Positions 19,917 through 28,816 of a DNA stretch of 64,000 nucleotides are shown piece by piece (position 1 is the stretch's first letter; the number at the start of each line of letters is the position of its first letter). Source of the stretch: an uncultured Gardnerella sp. (lineage in GTDB: Bacteria > Actinomycetota > Actinomycetes > Actinomycetales > Bifidobacteriaceae); the NCBI GenBank assembly GCA_947088155.1, contig CAMUFL010000002.1:124001-188000 (forward strand). The letters are read 5' to 3'. The translations under genes and the position numbers were made by a program. Below the pieces are notes generated by a model. The model was not told the DNA's origin, made no database searches, and saw only the letters and a list, made by a program, of their open reading frames with translations.

Positions 19917-21134
19917 TTGATGCGATTCAATAGGCGCATGAGCATAAATTTAGACACAAACGCAATATTAAATTCTTGCGTAAGTAAAAGAGCAAATATT
20001 CGTCATGCAAATGTTGATCAGAATAATGTTAGTTATTCTAACGACAGCATTAGCAGACGTTCTGCTGATTTGCAGAGGGTGCAAAAATACACTTATCCTC
20101 CTCAGCTGAGCGCATATGCGCGCGCTAATTTAACTACTAGTGCTACGTGTATTAATTCAAATTCTTCAGATGATCGCACAATTATGTCTGTTCGCCCGAC
20201 TGCTTCGCGCAAGGCTCAAACGCGCGAATCTGCGCAATCTTTTTGCGGGCAAGTAAAAGAATCTCCTATTAAAAGCAAATTGTTGGATCCTTTGCCGTCA
20301 AATGTGCTGGTTGGAATGGCAGCAACGGATGGCATTGGTTTAAGCACATTATTATCTTTGCTTGCGTATCGCATAGGAGAAGAAGGCCTCCATGTGGCTA
20401 TTGTAGATGCGGATTTAACGCATGGTGGTTTAGACGTTTTGCTTGGTTTGGAATCAGATGAAGGCCGTCGTTTACATGAAGTTGATGCTCCTCTTGGGCG
20501 TTGTGACGGACATGTGCTGTGCAGTGAATTGTTGCATTGGGACAATGTTGATGTTCTATCATTTTCGCCGTGGCTAGGTAAGCAGCCTGATCCTTGGGTT
20601 GTTGAGGCTGCAATTCGCGGTTTAGCTGAAGCTTGTGATGTTGTTATTGTTGATATTGGTGCTGGCGAGTCCGCAATTCAGGCCTATAAGCGTATTCCGC
20701 AGCTGTCTAATGTTGCAACAGTAAGTGCTGTTGAGCTGTCCGTAATGGATTTGGCTCGTTTTCGTGCTCATTCTCAAAGACTTAATGCTATGCAAAATAT
20801 TGAAGTTTTTAATAACAAGTTTGCTATGGTAGGTTTAACTCCGCGCGGAATAATGACAAAATCTTATATTTTAAGTATTGATGAAGCTGAAGAATATTTG
20901 CGCACTCCAATATTTGCTTCTTTGCCGTATGATTCGCGTTTGTACATGGATATTGTAGGAGGTTACGGCATTCGAAATGTTCCTTCTTCAATGGAATCAG
21001 CTATGAACCAGTTGGAGCGCTGGTTTATTGGTTCTGGTTTGCGTAGTGCAAAAAAGGAAGTTACAAGATTTCGTCATTCTAAATATCGGGATAATCGCCC
21101 ATCGTTTTTAAGGGGTAAGTATGGTCGTAAATAA
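19917..21134 (+). CDS. TadZ/Ssd-like pilus-assembly ATPase of the MinD/ParA class
   Basis: A 405-residue protein, the first of the Tad operon. About 120 poorly ordered residues precede a MinD-like domain: a deviant Walker A in MAATDGIGLSTLLSLLA that lacks the signature lysine, VAIVDADLTHGGLDVLLGLE, and VVIVDIGAGES. Deviant Walker A motifs are usual in TadZ and in actinobacterial septum-site (Ssd) proteins, which position the secretion machine at a pole or septum. It overlaps the TadA gene by 14 bp. The start is uncertain (TTG 19917, ATG 19920 or ATG 19938), with no clear ribosome-binding site. Confidence 0.8.
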   Translation: MMRFNRRMSINLDTNAILNSCVSKRANIRHANVDQNNVSYSNDSISRRSADLQRVQKYTYPPQLSAYARANLTTSATCINSNSSDDRTIMSVRPTASRKAQTRESAQSFCGQVKESPIKSKLLDPLPSNVLVGMAATDGIGLSTLLSLLAYRIGEEGLHVAIVDADLTHGGLDVLLGLESDEGRRLHEVDAPLGRCDGHVLCSELLHWDNVDVLSFSPWLGKQPDPWVVEAAIRGLAEACDVVIVDIGAGESAIQAYKRIPQLSNVATVSAVELSVMDLARFRAHSQRLNAMQNIEVFNNKFAMVGLTPRGIMTKSYILSIDEAEEYLRTPIFASLPYDSRLYMDIVGGYGIRNVPSSMESAMNQLERWFIGSGLRSAKKEVTRFRHSKYRDNRPSFLRGKYGRK

Positions 21135-22200
21135 TTTGCGAGATCTTGATTTTGGTATTTTACAAGAATTTGCCGTGGATGCGCGAGTTACAGACATGGT
21201 TGTGAGTGAAGATGGGCGCGTTTGGGTTGATTTAGGCCAAGGGTTGCGTGAGTGTGCTCCGCGAGTGCCGCTTACTAATCCTGCGCTGCTTCGTGAGTAT
21301 GCTGTTTGGCTTTGTGCTCAGTTGGGTAGAAGATTAGATGATGCTTGCCCGATCGCAGACGCTTCTACAACTTCTGGAATCCGCATTCATGCTGTTTTGG
21401 CGCCGATTGTGGCACAGGGTGCTTCATTGTCTATTCGTTTTCCTTCGCTAAATCGCTATAATCTGTTGGATTTGAGTAAGCAGGGAATGTTGCCAAAAGA
21501 GTTGGCGTATATGTTAAGCGTTCTTGTGAAGTTAAAAGCGAACATTGCTATTACGGGGAGTACTGGTTCTGGGAAAACTACTCTTATGAAGGCTTTGCTT
21601 TCTGTTGCTAATAAAAATGATCGTATTGTGTCTGTTGAAGAGACTCGTGAACTTGGCGAATTGAGTGTAAATCATGTTTCGTTGAGTGTGCGCGAGGCTA
21701 ATGTTGAAGGTGTTGGAGAAATTGGCTTGTCTCAACTGGTAAAAGCTACTTTAAGAATGCGCCCTGATCGAATTATTTTAGGCGAGTGCAGAGGTGAAGA
21801 AATCGCTGATTTGCTGCGGGTTTTTACATCTGGTCACAAAGGTGGTATGACTACTTTGCATGCGGACGAAGTGCAAAAAGTTCCATCGCGACTTATGTCT
21901 TTGGGTTTGTTGGCTGGGTTAGAGCCAGCAGCTTTGTGTGCTTTAGCAGCTGGCGCTTTCGACGTTGTTATTCATGTGGTTCGTGATTCTTATGGTCATC
22001 GAATTGTGCAAGAGCTTGGTATTTTGGAGTATTCTGCTGGTGGAACTTTGCAAGGCGTGCCGGTGTTAAAGATTGAGCGCTGTAAAGACGGAAGTGCTTT
22101 TATGAAATCTTTTCCTGCATGGTCTGAGTTTGCTCGCCATTGGATGCTACCAGAAGATATAGCTTGTATGCGCAGTTGTGATTTTAAGCAGTTGACATAA
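21121..22200 (+). CDS. tadA: TadA/CpaF secretion ATPase
   Basis: A 359-residue type II/IV secretion ATPase that powers Flp pilus assembly. Walker A GSTGSGKT is at 146-153; the Asp and His boxes follow (VSVEETRELGEL, GECRGEEIADLLRVFTSGHKGGMTTLHAD). AAGGGG precedes the ATG, which lies inside the end of the tadZ-like gene. It is shorter than many CpaF proteins because the N-terminal all-helical domain is reduced. Confidence 0.93.
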   Translation: MVVNNLRDLDFGILQEFAVDARVTDMVVSEDGRVWVDLGQGLRECAPRVPLTNPALLREYAVWLCAQLGRRLDDACPIADASTTSGIRIHAVLAPIVAQGASLSIRFPSLNRYNLLDLSKQGMLPKELAYMLSVLVKLKANIAITGSTGSGKTTLMKALLSVANKNDRIVSVEETRELGELSVNHVSLSVREANVEGVGEIGLSQLVKATLRMRPDRIILGECRGEEIADLLRVFTSGHKGGMTTLHADEVQKVPSRLMSLGLLAGLEPAALCALAAGAFDVVIHVVRDSYGHRIVQELGILEYSAGGTLQGVPVLKIERCKDGSAFMKSFPAWSEFARHWMLPEDIACMRSCDFKQLT

Positions 22201-22229
22201 TGAATTTCGTTTAATTACTGGGGAATCAA

Positions 22230-22805
22230 ATGGATATTGAGGAAGTTTTGGCAGGGCTAGTTGCAGCTTTAAGAGCTGGGTCGACTTTTGCTATGGTAAT
22301 ACAAAATGATTCTGAAGTTCAGCATAATCGTGCTTCAAATATTGTAAATACAAAGCTTATTTATAGTTGGCTTTATGCTCAATGCTTACCAAAAAATCGT
22401 GTCGTATCTGATGCTCACCGCAAAAATATTGAAAAACATATGCACATAGTTTCTGAAAATCTTATGGCTGCATACGAATTAAGCAATACGCTGGGGTGCA
22501 CTATGGCGACTTGCGTTGAAGCAACCGCAGCCTCATATCACGCGCAACGGCGTGCAGAAGATTTGCGCGCAGATGTTTCTGCGATGCCTGAATCAACTAT
22601 AAAACTACTTACAGCTTTACCTGTTTTAGCGCTTCTTGCTGGAGAGCTTATTGGCGGTAATCCTATTGTTATGCTGCTTTGCACAGCACAAGGGTGGGTG
22701 TTATTAACAGTTGGCGCAATATGCTATGGATTAGGTCTTGTGTGGGTGCGTTCTATGCTACGCGTATCGCATTATGCCATGACTGGTGCGATTGCAAGGA
22801 GTTGA
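22230..22805 (+). CDS. TadB-like inner-membrane pilus platform protein
   Basis: A 191-residue protein in the tadB position. A type II secretion F-like helical region (ENLMAAYELSNTLGCTMATCVEATAASY) is followed by two hydrophobic segments near 130-147 and 152-175. It is short for a TadB, which is typical of actinobacterial Tad loci. GGGAA lies 4-5 bp before the ATG. Assignment rests on position plus the secretion-F character. Confidence 0.75.
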   Translation: MDIEEVLAGLVAALRAGSTFAMVIQNDSEVQHNRASNIVNTKLIYSWLYAQCLPKNRVVSDAHRKNIEKHMHIVSENLMAAYELSNTLGCTMATCVEATAASYHAQRRAEDLRADVSAMPESTIKLLTALPVLALLAGELIGGNPIVMLLCTAQGWVLLTVGAICYGLGLVWVRSMLRVSHYAMTGAIARS

Positions 22806-22808
22806 AGT

Positions 22809-23459
22809 ATGGAATATGAAAAGCATCTTTGGCTGATTGTGCCAGTGTTCATGGCAATGGTTTGGCAGTTATGCAATTTACGTTTGTGTGCGAATGAACT
22901 TGGCGAACGTAAAAGCTTATTGTGCGATTCTAAAATGCTAAAATATGAATGGCGTAATTCATGCGTTTTAGATGTTGACCCATTACTTGGCTTGCATATG
23001 ATTATTGTTGCTTTGAAAAGTGGTGTCGCTATTCCGAGGGCGCTGGCATCAGTTGGATCCGTATTGCCAGGTGGTCATGGATTGTGGATGTGCAATGTGG
23101 CAAAAGCGCTGCTTAAAGGTGATACTTGGCATGAAGCTTGGTCACCTATTTATGTGAATTTTCCTAGCGTGGATAAAAAGCCGGTTAATACCAGTTTTAT
23201 TGGATGTGGTGCAATCAACTCATCGTCAATATTGTCTAGCTGGTTGCGTTCAGGTTTGCGAGAATCGTGGCTTTCGGGGTCTTCTCCTGTGCCAGTATTG
23301 GTAGCTCTGGCTAATCATTATGAGAAAACTATGGCGAATGTTGCTAGGCAAGAAACTTCTAAATTGTCGGTTAGATTGCTACTGCCAGTTGGGTTGTGTT
23401 TTTTGCCGGCTTTTATTTGCATCGGTATTCTTCCTACCGTTGTTTCTCTTATACATTAG
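22809..23459 (+). CDS. TadC-like inner-membrane pilus platform protein
   Basis: A 216-residue protein following the TadB-like gene by 3 bp. It has an N-terminal hydrophobic helix (LWLIVPVFMAMVWQL), a T2SS-F-like middle (LGLHMIIVALKSGVAIPRALASVG) and a C-terminal membrane hairpin (RLLLPVGLCFLPAFICIGILPTVVSLI). With TadB it would form the platform that TadA drives. AGGAG is 7 bp from the ATG. The family match is weaker than for TadA; position is part of the evidence. Confidence 0.78.
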   Translation: MEYEKHLWLIVPVFMAMVWQLCNLRLCANELGERKSLLCDSKMLKYEWRNSCVLDVDPLLGLHMIIVALKSGVAIPRALASVGSVLPGGHGLWMCNVAKALLKGDTWHEAWSPIYVNFPSVDKKPVNTSFIGCGAINSSSILSSWLRSGLRESWLSGSSPVPVLVALANHYEKTMANVARQETSKLSVRLLLPVGLCFLPAFICIGILPTVVSLIH

Positions 23460-23563
23460 TAGCTTTTATCCACAATGCATATTTTTTATTGGATATTGAA
23501 AACTAAATTGTAAAAATAGTATTATCCGAAAATTTCGGATATTTGAATGGAAGGTACAAAATT

Positions 23564-23839
23564 ATGGTTGGGATAATGCAGAAGCTTGTTGCACGATACT
23601 CTGTGTCAATGTTGCAAGTTGATGAAAAATTATCAGTAGCAGAAGAGTGTTTGCGGCAAAAGAATAGTCAGTATTTATGCAAAATTAAACAGAAAGATGG
23701 CGGTGCTGTAACTGCTGAGTATGCTGTAGTTCTTATTGCTGCTACTGGTTTTGCTGCGCTGCTAGTTGCGATATTGAAATCAGATGATGTGCGAAACGCA
23801 TTGTCTGAATTAGTGCAAAAAGCGTTGAAGCTTGGCTAA
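23564..23839 (+). CDS. Flp-type pilin (DUF4244-like)
   Basis: A 91-residue prepilin. The cleavage motif is visible as GG followed by AVTAEYAVVLI, giving Glu at +5 and Tyr at +6, then a hydrophobic helix, as in Flp pilins. The leader is unusually long, about 50 residues, and hydrophilic. The ATG at 23564 is chosen for GGAAGG upstream; an in-frame TTG at 23543 would add 7 residues. The prepilin peptidase that must cut it is not in the window. Confidence 0.82.
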   Translation: MVGIMQKLVARYSVSMLQVDEKLSVAEECLRQKNSQYLCKIKQKDGGAVTAEYAVVLIAATGFAALLVAILKSDDVRNALSELVQKALKLG

Positions 23840-23873
23840 TTAAGTAACATGTTAGCGCGAATGAAACGAGCTT

Positions 23874-24251
23874 ATGATGCGAAAAAATATATGTAAGCGC
23901 TTGTTTAACGGTAGTAACTTGTTGGATTCAGGTGCTGTAACTGCTGAATTCGCTATTGTATTGCCTTGTGCAATACTGCTTGTTTTAGTGTTGTTAGGGG
24001 TTGGCAGGGCAGTAGTATGCACTATGAATTGCCATGATGCTGCTATGCAAGTTGCATACTATATGGTTACTCATCATGACGATAAAGCAGCGGAAAGTAT
24101 TGTGCAAAAAGTTGCAGGCGCTGGAGCTTCTGTGCAAATAAGCCAAGTTGGTAATACTGCTGATATTGTTGTGAAATGTCCTCTTGTTCCGGACCCGCTT
24201 CAAGTTTTGCCATCTTTGGTGGAAAGTCATGTGAGTCAGGTTTTGGAATGA
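23874..24251 (+). CDS. TadE-like pseudopilin
   Basis: A 125-residue protein with a short basic leader and the pseudopilin motif SG followed by AVTAEFAIVLPCAILLVLVLLG, again with Glu at +5 and an aromatic residue at +6. A long hydrophobic helix and a small extracytoplasmic domain follow. Minor pseudopilins of this kind support Flp pilus biogenesis. Its stop overlaps the next gene (ATGA). Confidence 0.83.
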   Translation: MMRKNICKRLFNGSNLLDSGAVTAEFAIVLPCAILLVLVLLGVGRAVVCTMNCHDAAMQVAYYMVTHHDDKAAESIVQKVAGAGASVQISQVGNTADIVVKCPLVPDPLQVLPSLVESHVSQVLE

Positions 24252-24676
24252 GCGTGCATAAATTTTTATCTAATAATGTAATCAATTTTTTACGTAAGCT
24301 TGTTTGCGTTTTTGCATGTAAGCGAGGTCATAGAATGGATCTCGGTTCAGGCACTGCGCTGGGCGTTATGTCTGTAATCGCAGTCTGTTCAATGCTTGTT
24401 CTTTCTGCAATATTGGGAAATGTGTTGAGCGTTAAGCATCAGGCAAATGCTGTGGCCTCTGCAGCAGCTTTGTCTGGTGCTGCGGCTTTGCAGCGCATGG
24501 AACCTAATGCATGTTATTATGCAGCTCGCACAGTTACATCAAGTGGAGTTACGTTGAAAGATTGTACTTCAACTGCCGATGATGTAACTGTTCGAGTTGC
24601 TGCTAAATTAAATATTCCATTCGCTCCTAGTGTGGAAGTTGTGGCGCGCGCTGGGTTAGAAGATTGTAGTGATTAA
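24248..24676 (+). CDS. TadF/Rv3654c-like pilus-locus protein
   Basis: A 142-residue protein closing the Tad operon. The ATG at 24248 overlaps the upstream stop by 4 bp and is preferred; an earlier in-frame start at 24176 would overlap the TadE gene by 76 bp. It has a basic leader, then DLGSGTALGVMSVIAVCSMLVLSAIL, resembling a pseudopilin helix but without the +5 glutamate. A helix rich in Ala (VKHQANAVASAAALSGAAAL) and a small domain follow, as in the Rv3654c-like proteins of actinobacterial Tad loci. Confidence 0.75.
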   Translation: MSVHKFLSNNVINFLRKLVCVFACKRGHRMDLGSGTALGVMSVIAVCSMLVLSAILGNVLSVKHQANAVASAAALSGAAALQRMEPNACYYAARTVTSSGVTLKDCTSTADDVTVRVAAKLNIPFAPSVEVVARAGLEDCSD

Positions 24677-24768
24677 GTAATAACAAACTTAGAATCACAG
24701 GTAGCGGATGCTGATAATCTTAAATAAGATATATCGGGGAAATAGTTATGTTGCGGTAGGTTAGAAAA

Positions 24769-27147
24769 ATGGCACTTGCACTGTATCGTAGGTATCGTCC
24801 GGACACGTTTGATGGTGTTATTGGGCAAGATCAGGTTACTGTACCTTTGTCTAAAGCGTTAGACCAGGGAAAAATTACGCATGCTTATTTATTCTCAGGT
24901 CCGCGTGGATGCGGTAAGACTAGTTCTGCGCGCATTTTGGCGCGTTGTATCAATTGTGAAAAGGGCCCTACATCGCACCCGTGTGGAGAATGTCAAAGTT
25001 GTAAAGATTTAGCCACTGGCGGTCCTGGATCAATAGATGTCGTAGAGATTGATGCTGCGAGCCATAACGGAGTTGATGATGCTCGCGAGCTTCGCGAACG
25101 TGCTGGATTTGCGCCCGCTCGCGATCGTTACAAAATATTTATTCTTGACGAAGCGCATATGGTAACGCCTCAAGGTTTTAACGCATTGTTAAAAATTGTT
25201 GAGGAGCCGCCTGAGCATGTGATGTTTATTTTTGCCACCACTGAGCCAGATAAAGTGATTGGTACTATTCGTTCGAGAACTCATCATTACCCATTCCGTC
25301 TTGTGCCGCCGGAAGTAATGGGGCCGTATCTTGAGGATATTTGTAAGAAAGAGAATATTTCACCTGCTCCAGGTGTTTTGCGTCTTGCAATGCGTGCTGG
25401 TGCAGGTTCCATGCGAGATACGCTATCTGTGCTAGATCAGCTTATGGTTGGTGCTGTTAATGGTGCTATTTCGTTGGATTCAGCTGTTGCACTTTTGGGA
25501 TTCACGCCTAGTGAGTTAATTGCTGAAGCTATTGACGCAATTATTGAGCATGATGGTGCTTCAGCGTATGACGTAGTTCGTCGAGTAGTTGTCGGTGGAT
25601 ACGACACTCGCAAATTTGTCGAAGATTTGTTGGGCCGAGTCCGCGATTTGTTGCTTATGGTATCCGCTGGTGCAAAAGCTGCTTCAGATTTACTAAATGA
25701 TATTGCTCCAGACGATTTGGAAACTTTGAAGAGTCAATCTTCCAAAATTACGTTGCGTGATTTAGCTCGCATGGCCCAAACAATTAATGATGCCTTAACT
25801 GGAATGGCAAGCGCTGTTTCTCCTCGCATGAATTTGGAGATTTTAGTTGCTCGTTTGCTTGCGGATAGTGAAGCTTCGGAAGTTTCGGCAAATAATGCTA
25901 TCGGCAGTAATGCAGTTAAAACTTCTGCGCAATCGCACTTTGTTGCTTCTAATCAAACAAACAAAACTAATAGTGCTTCGGCTTCAGTTGGGCATTTTAT
26001 AGGTGCGCAAACTAGTAAAAAAGTTGATTCGGCAAATACTGCAAATACTGCAAATAGCGTGAATGCTGCAAATACTGCAAATGCTCTAAACGCAATAAAT
26101 GCAGACGCTGAAAATACAGTAAATACGGCTTCTGTGCCTGAATCTTCCGCATTAAATTCTAAAAGTAGTGATTCCAAAGACACAAACGAAATGTGGAATG
26201 ATGTGGTCGCAAAATTGCCTGAAGATGTACGCGAATACGTAACTGATGAATGTGTGCCTCATGTGCAATTAACTCAACCGCAAGCAGGAAAGCAACGTTT
26301 GATTCTTACTTTTAGTGAGCCTATGGCTCAGCATGCTTTTGCGCTCGCGGTGTGTGCTACGTCGCCTTACGATGGACAAAAAGTGCCAAAAGTAGTTATG
26401 AGCGTAGTACATGACGTATTTGGTTCGCAAGTTATGATTGCGCCTTCTCCTGTTGCTGCAAACGGAGAGCGGGTGGAATCTGTTGCTCGAATGGATCCGA
26501 AGAATTTAGCCAAAGTTAAACGTGATATTTTATTGCGTAAAACTGGCATATCTGCTGGTTTTGGCACCAAAGCTGATTCTGACAGTGCTTCTAGTGAATC
26601 TAAAGAAGAAAAAGACTCATCGAGTTTTCATCACACTGACGGCTCCGCAGCGTCAGTAGTATCCAACAATACTGCGGATGATTCTTATTCTTTGCAGACT
26701 ACTAATGACGATGCTTGGGCGGATATGTCATCCGTTCCTATTTCAGATGTTATGCCGGTTCACGATTCAGACTTGCCTGCATCTTCATCGATTCCTCCGG
26801 TAGCGTCTTCGCCCGCCTCTTCAACCGAGTCTGCAGCAGAATCTTCATTGCAAAATCCTGATTCTGCTTTCAACGCGCAGCTACAAAAACAAAAATCTGC
26901 AGCGCAATCATCTCAAATTCAAGAAGATAGCAATAATCCTACTGTGCAAGTTCCAAATACTCCCACTAGTGGAGCTGATGCAGACGAATGCTCAATGGAC
27001 GACGAATCTTTAGAAGCTGCAACGTCAATAAGTACAGACGAGCTTAAGCAGATGTTTGAGGTAAAAGCGGTTGAAGAATTTTCTGCTAGTGATTCTAAAA
27101 ATCCAAAAAATGCAATCTCAAGCGCAAAGAAAAAGCAGGAGGAGTAG
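24769..27147 (+). CDS. dnaX: DNA polymerase III subunits gamma/tau
   Basis: A 792-residue clamp-loader ATPase. Walker A GPRGCGKT is at residues 44-51. The zinc module follows as Cys63, Cys72, Cys75 and Cys78, then ILDEAHM (Walker B) and the sensor region TTEPDKVIGTIRSR. After about residue 370 the protein becomes low-complexity. One part repeats Asn-Thr-Ala-Asn units (about residues 420-450); the end is Ser/Asp/Gln-rich, as often seen in tau tails that bind polymerase and helicase. recR follows 6 bp later, the classic dnaX-recR pairing. Confidence 0.95.
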   Translation: MALALYRRYRPDTFDGVIGQDQVTVPLSKALDQGKITHAYLFSGPRGCGKTSSARILARCINCEKGPTSHPCGECQSCKDLATGGPGSIDVVEIDAASHNGVDDARELRERAGFAPARDRYKIFILDEAHMVTPQGFNALLKIVEEPPEHVMFIFATTEPDKVIGTIRSRTHHYPFRLVPPEVMGPYLEDICKKENISPAPGVLRLAMRAGAGSMRDTLSVLDQLMVGAVNGAISLDSAVALLGFTPSELIAEAIDAIIEHDGASAYDVVRRVVVGGYDTRKFVEDLLGRVRDLLLMVSAGAKAASDLLNDIAPDDLETLKSQSSKITLRDLARMAQTINDALTGMASAVSPRMNLEILVARLLADSEASEVSANNAIGSNAVKTSAQSHFVASNQTNKTNSASASVGHFIGAQTSKKVDSANTANTANSVNAANTANALNAINADAENTVNTASVPESSALNSKSSDSKDTNEMWNDVVAKLPEDVREYVTDECVPHVQLTQPQAGKQRLILTFSEPMAQHAFALAVCATSPYDGQKVPKVVMSVVHDVFGSQVMIAPSPVAANGERVESVARMDPKNLAKVKRDILLRKTGISAGFGTKADSDSASSESKEEKDSSSFHHTDGSAASVVSNNTADDSYSLQTTNDDAWADMSSVPISDVMPVHDSDLPASSSIPPVASSPASSTESAAESSLQNPDSAFNAQLQKQKSAAQSSQIQEDSNNPTVQVPNTPTSGADADECSMDDESLEAATSISTDELKQMFEVKAVEEFSASDSKNPKNAISSAKKKQEE

Positions 27148-27153
27148 TAAACA

Positions 27154-27762
27154 GTGCATAATGCATCGTCTTATGATGGAGCTATTGGTCGCCTAATTGA
27201 CGCATTTTCTAAACTCCCAGGCATTGGGCCGAAAGGTGCTCAGCGCATTGCTTTCTACATGCTTTCTGCTCCTGATTCAGAAGCTCAGGCGTTAATTGAT
27301 GCCATAAACGATATGAAAGAAAGTGTGCGATTTTGCGATATTTGCGGCAATGTGTGTGAGCAAACGCCATGCGTAGTGTGTGCTGATCCGCGCCGAGATC
27401 ATAGCAAAATTTGCGTTGTTGAAGAGCCTAAAGACATTATGAGCATTGAAAGGACGCATGAATATTCCGGTGTTTACCACGTTCTTGGTGGTGCTATAAA
27501 TCCAATGGCAAATGTTGGTCCTGGAGATTTAGCGATTACACAATTGCTTGAGAGGCTTAAAAATCCGCAAGTAAAAGAGGTTATTCTTGCGCTTGATCCG
27601 AATATTGAAGGTGAAGCAACAGTTACATATTTGGCTCGTTTGCTTGATCCTCTTGGGATTAAAATTACTCGTTTGGCAAGTGGTTTACCTGTTGGCGGCG
27701 ACTTGGAATACGCGGATGAAATAACGCTTGGTCGCGCGTTTACTGGAAGGCAAACATTGTAA
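27154..27762 (+). CDS. recR: Recombination mediator RecR
   Basis: A 202-residue protein of the RecFOR pathway that helps load RecA at gaps. Helix-hairpin-helix ([17 protein letters not shown]), the four-cysteine zinc finger ([16 protein letters not shown]) and the Toprim domain ([24 protein letters not shown]) are in the usual order. It starts at a GTG with AGGAGGAG 9 bp upstream, just after dnaX. Confidence 0.96.
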   Translation: MHNASSYDGAIGRLIDAFSKLPGIGPKGAQRIAFYMLSAPDSEAQALIDAINDMKESVRFCDICGNVCEQTPCVVCADPRRDHSKICVVEEPKDIMSIERTHEYSGVYHVLGGAINPMANVGPGDLAITQLLERLKNPQVKEVILALDPNIEGEATVTYLARLLDPLGIKITRLASGLPVGGDLEYADEITLGRAFTGRQTL

Positions 27763-27789
27763 CTAACTGTTGAGCGTATAAAAAGTTTT

Positions 27790-27872
27790 AGTAACAGTAA
27801 GAAGTAACAGTAAGAAGTAACAGTAAGAAGTAACAGTAAGAAGTAACAGTAAGCAGTAATAGTAAGCAGTAA
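27790..27872 (+). repeat. 13-bp tandem repeat, six copies, between recR and lysC
   Basis: The unit AGTAACAGTAAGA repeats head to tail from 27790: five near-perfect copies, a sixth with two changes (27855-27867), then a partial copy. It lies 93 bp or more before the aspartokinase start. Copy-number change by slippage is expected for such an array. Confidence 0.95.
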
Positions 27873-27964
27873 ATAAATAGAGCACAGTTGGTACGCTAAT
27901 AGCAAACCAAGTATTTGGTACATCCTATGCGTTTATCTGTATCGACATGAGCAAGGGGTAAAAA

Positions 27965-28729
27965 GTGGCGCTTATCGTACAGAAATACGGTGGCTCTTCT
28001 GTAGCTGATACCGATGCTATACAACGTGTTGCTAAGCGTATTCTTGCTACAAAAGCAGCCGGTAACGATGTTGCAGTAGTTGTTTCCGCAATGGGAGACA
28101 CTACCGACGATTTAATTGACCAAGCAATGAGCGTAAATGCGCATCCTCCTGCTCGTGAAATGGACATGCTTATGACCGCAGGCGAGCGAATTTCAATGAG
28201 CTTGCTCGCAATGGCCATTCACGCACAAGGTTCGCACGCCTACTCTTTTACGGGTTCTCAAGCTGGTTTTATGACAGATACGCAATTTGGTGCGGCGCAT
28301 ATTCGCGCAGTAAAGCCGGATCGCGTTCGTCATGCTCTTGATAAAGGCAGTGTCGCAATTGTTGCAGGATTCCAAGGTATTAGCGAAATCGGTGATGACA
28401 CAACTCTTGGTAGAGGTGGTTCGGATACTTCCGCTGTTGCGCTCGCAGTTGCCTTGGGTGCAGATGTCTGTGAAATTTACACGGATGTTGATGGTGTGTT
28501 TACTGCGGATCCGCGAATTGTGCCAACAGCTAAAAGAATTCCAGTTATTGATTACGATTCTATGTTGGAAATGTCGTCTTGCGGTTCGCGTGTGCTTGCG
28601 TTGCGCTGCGTGGAATACGCTCAACGATTTAGTATGCCACTTCATGTGCGTAGCTCCTTCTCACATAGGAACGGTACGCTTATCGTTCCTCGCAATGTAA
28701 ATCCGCATAATTTACCAAATTTGAGCTAA
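27965..28729 (+). CDS. lysC: Aspartokinase, catalytic (alpha) part encoded separately
   Basis: A 254-residue amino-acid kinase domain that phosphorylates aspartate to start lysine, threonine and methionine synthesis. [28 protein letters not shown] and [15 protein letters not shown] are the kinase motifs. It stops right after the catalytic domain, where a normal aspartokinase would run into two ACT domains. Those are encoded by the next gene, 87 bp downstream in the same frame, so the enzyme would be a two-subunit complex. It starts at a GTG with AAGGGG upstream. Confidence 0.93.
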   Translation: MALIVQKYGGSSVADTDAIQRVAKRILATKAAGNDVAVVVSAMGDTTDDLIDQAMSVNAHPPAREMDMLMTAGERISMSLLAMAIHAQGSHAYSFTGSQAGFMTDTQFGAAHIRAVKPDRVRHALDKGSVAIVAGFQGISEIGDDTTLGRGGSDTSAVALAVALGADVCEIYTDVDGVFTADPRIVPTAKRIPVIDYDSMLEMSSCGSRVLALRCVEYAQRFSMPLHVRSSFSHRNGTLIVPRNVNPHNLPNLS

Positions 28730-28816
28730 TTCTAAGTGTTAATAAATAAGAAAATAATTAACCAGCAAGTGAATAAGTAAATAATAGTCAGCAAGTAGAG
28801 ATTAAGGGCGGTAATA

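Noticed and set aside
24677..24768. Signal recognition particle RNA upstream of dnaX
   Set aside because: The gap is only 92 bp, AT-rich, and lacks the conserved GGAA/GNAR tetraloop helix.
27790..27872. Possible CRISPR or iterons of a replication origin
   Set aside because: The units are 13 bp and directly adjacent without spacers, and no replication gene is near. A simple VNTR explains it.
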